A stretch of DNA of 58,481 nucleotides, taken from positions 65,001-123,481 of the forward strand of contig CAJJCA010000005.1 in the NCBI GenBank assembly GCA_905182575.1, given 5' to 3'. Shown in pieces: positions 58,152 to 58,481 of this stretch; the first letter of the stretch is position 1, and each line of letters starts with the position of its first letter. Below the pieces are notes generated by a model, which was not told where the DNA came from, did not search any database, and saw nothing but the letters and a program-made list of their open reading frames with translations. The stretch comes from an uncultured Flavobacteriaceae bacterium. Lineage in GTDB: Bacteria; Bacteroidota; Bacteroidia; Flavobacteriales; Flavobacteriaceae. The position numbers and the translations under genes were made by a program.

Positions 58152-58481
58152 TTAGTTGCATTGGTCTCTTACCCATTTAGCTGAATTTGAATGGCCAAGA
58201 CTGGCAGCTCTTCTCCAATCTTTACAAGCACCATTTAAATCAAGTATCTTCTCTTTTGAAATTCCCCTGTTTCTATAAGTATCTTTATTATCAGGATTTA
58301 GTTCTATTGCTTTAGTAAAGTCAGCTATTGCTCCGTAATAGTCTTTTAAATTTTTCTTTGAAATTCCCCTGTTAGAATAAGGTAAAGCATAATCAGGGTT
58401 AAGTTCTATTGATTTAAAATAAGTTTTATGACTTAAAATTGTTTCACCTTTGCGGCAAAATCTTAATTATGAAATTTATTT
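58152..58481 (-). CDS. TPR-repeat protein, 3' part (runs off the right edge)
   Basis: The C-terminal ~100 residues of a tetratricopeptide-repeat protein. Two repeats are clear (AIELNP-type: KSIELNPDYALPYSNRG and FTKAIELNPDNKDTYRNRG), then ISKEKILDLNGACKDWRRAA and a final short helix ending RDQCN. TPRs bind partner proteins. Reading before about 58430 is doubtful; a stop in this frame near the edge suggests another frameshift. The full length and any signal peptide are outside the window. Confidence 0.75.

Overview
The window looks like chromosome from a low-GC member of Bacteroidota, most likely Flavobacteriaceae. The evidence is the 16S sequence, TAnnTTTG-type -7 promoter elements, weak use of Shine-Dalgarno sites, and a gene set typical of that family: DUF4294, DUF3276/PUR-alpha, DUF2795, cyclophilin-FKBP fusion, long NusB, ~1,110-residue SecA and a short type II glutamine synthetase. 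No phage module, CRISPR array or intact insertion sequence was seen.

Layout. 1-2.2 kb is the promoter-proximal part of an rRNA operon on the minus strand (16S, tRNA-Ile, tRNA-Ala; the 23S lies off the left edge). 2.2-16.2 kb holds housekeeping genes: M42 peptidase, pyrD, yajC, a DUF1573 lipoprotein, nusB, an MsbA-like exporter, a redoxin, a peptidyl-prolyl isomerase, recQ, and a kdsD-tatC-lptB unit for the cell envelope. 16.2-23.6 kb carries pssA, lnt, cobalamin adenosyltransferase, DUF2795 and secA. 23.6-27.5 kb is a compact three-gene unit (alkylglycerol-monooxygenase-like hydroxylase, glycosyltransferase, lipoprotein sulfatase). 27.6-31.4 kb is an eroded stretch with remnants of several genes around an intact trpB2-type gene. 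31.4-43.5 kb has msrA, PAP2, MATE, M28 peptidase, a sigma-54-type response regulator coupled to an MscS channel, dnaJ-grpE, an epimerase, mnmD, ilvE, a MazG-like protein and crcB. 43.7-46.7 kb is a nitrogen-uptake locus (porin, PII, Amt), and a type II glutamine synthetase follows at 55 kb. 46.8-54.7 kb holds purU, pyrF, prfA and purM, with a thioredoxin-ApbE-DUF4266-DUF3570 cassette between prfA and purM. The right end has a Na/Ca antiporter, ~0.8 kb without a clear gene, two degenerate tRNA-Arg-like sequences and the end of a TPR gene.

About 23 genes are split by frameshifts, including genes expected to be essential (secA, nusB, dnaJ, tatC). Where I could reconstruct the frame, most shifts are single-base changes in short homopolymers, so I read them as sequence or assembly errors and give each gene as one feature. 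The 27.6-31.4 kb stretch differs: it also has in-frame stop codons and missing starts, and probably contains real pseudogenes. The best candidates for little-described biology are the ApbE/DUF4266/DUF3570 cassette, the hydroxylase-glycosyltransferase-sulfatase unit, and the degenerate tRNA-Arg pair. I found no clearly new defence or mobile system.
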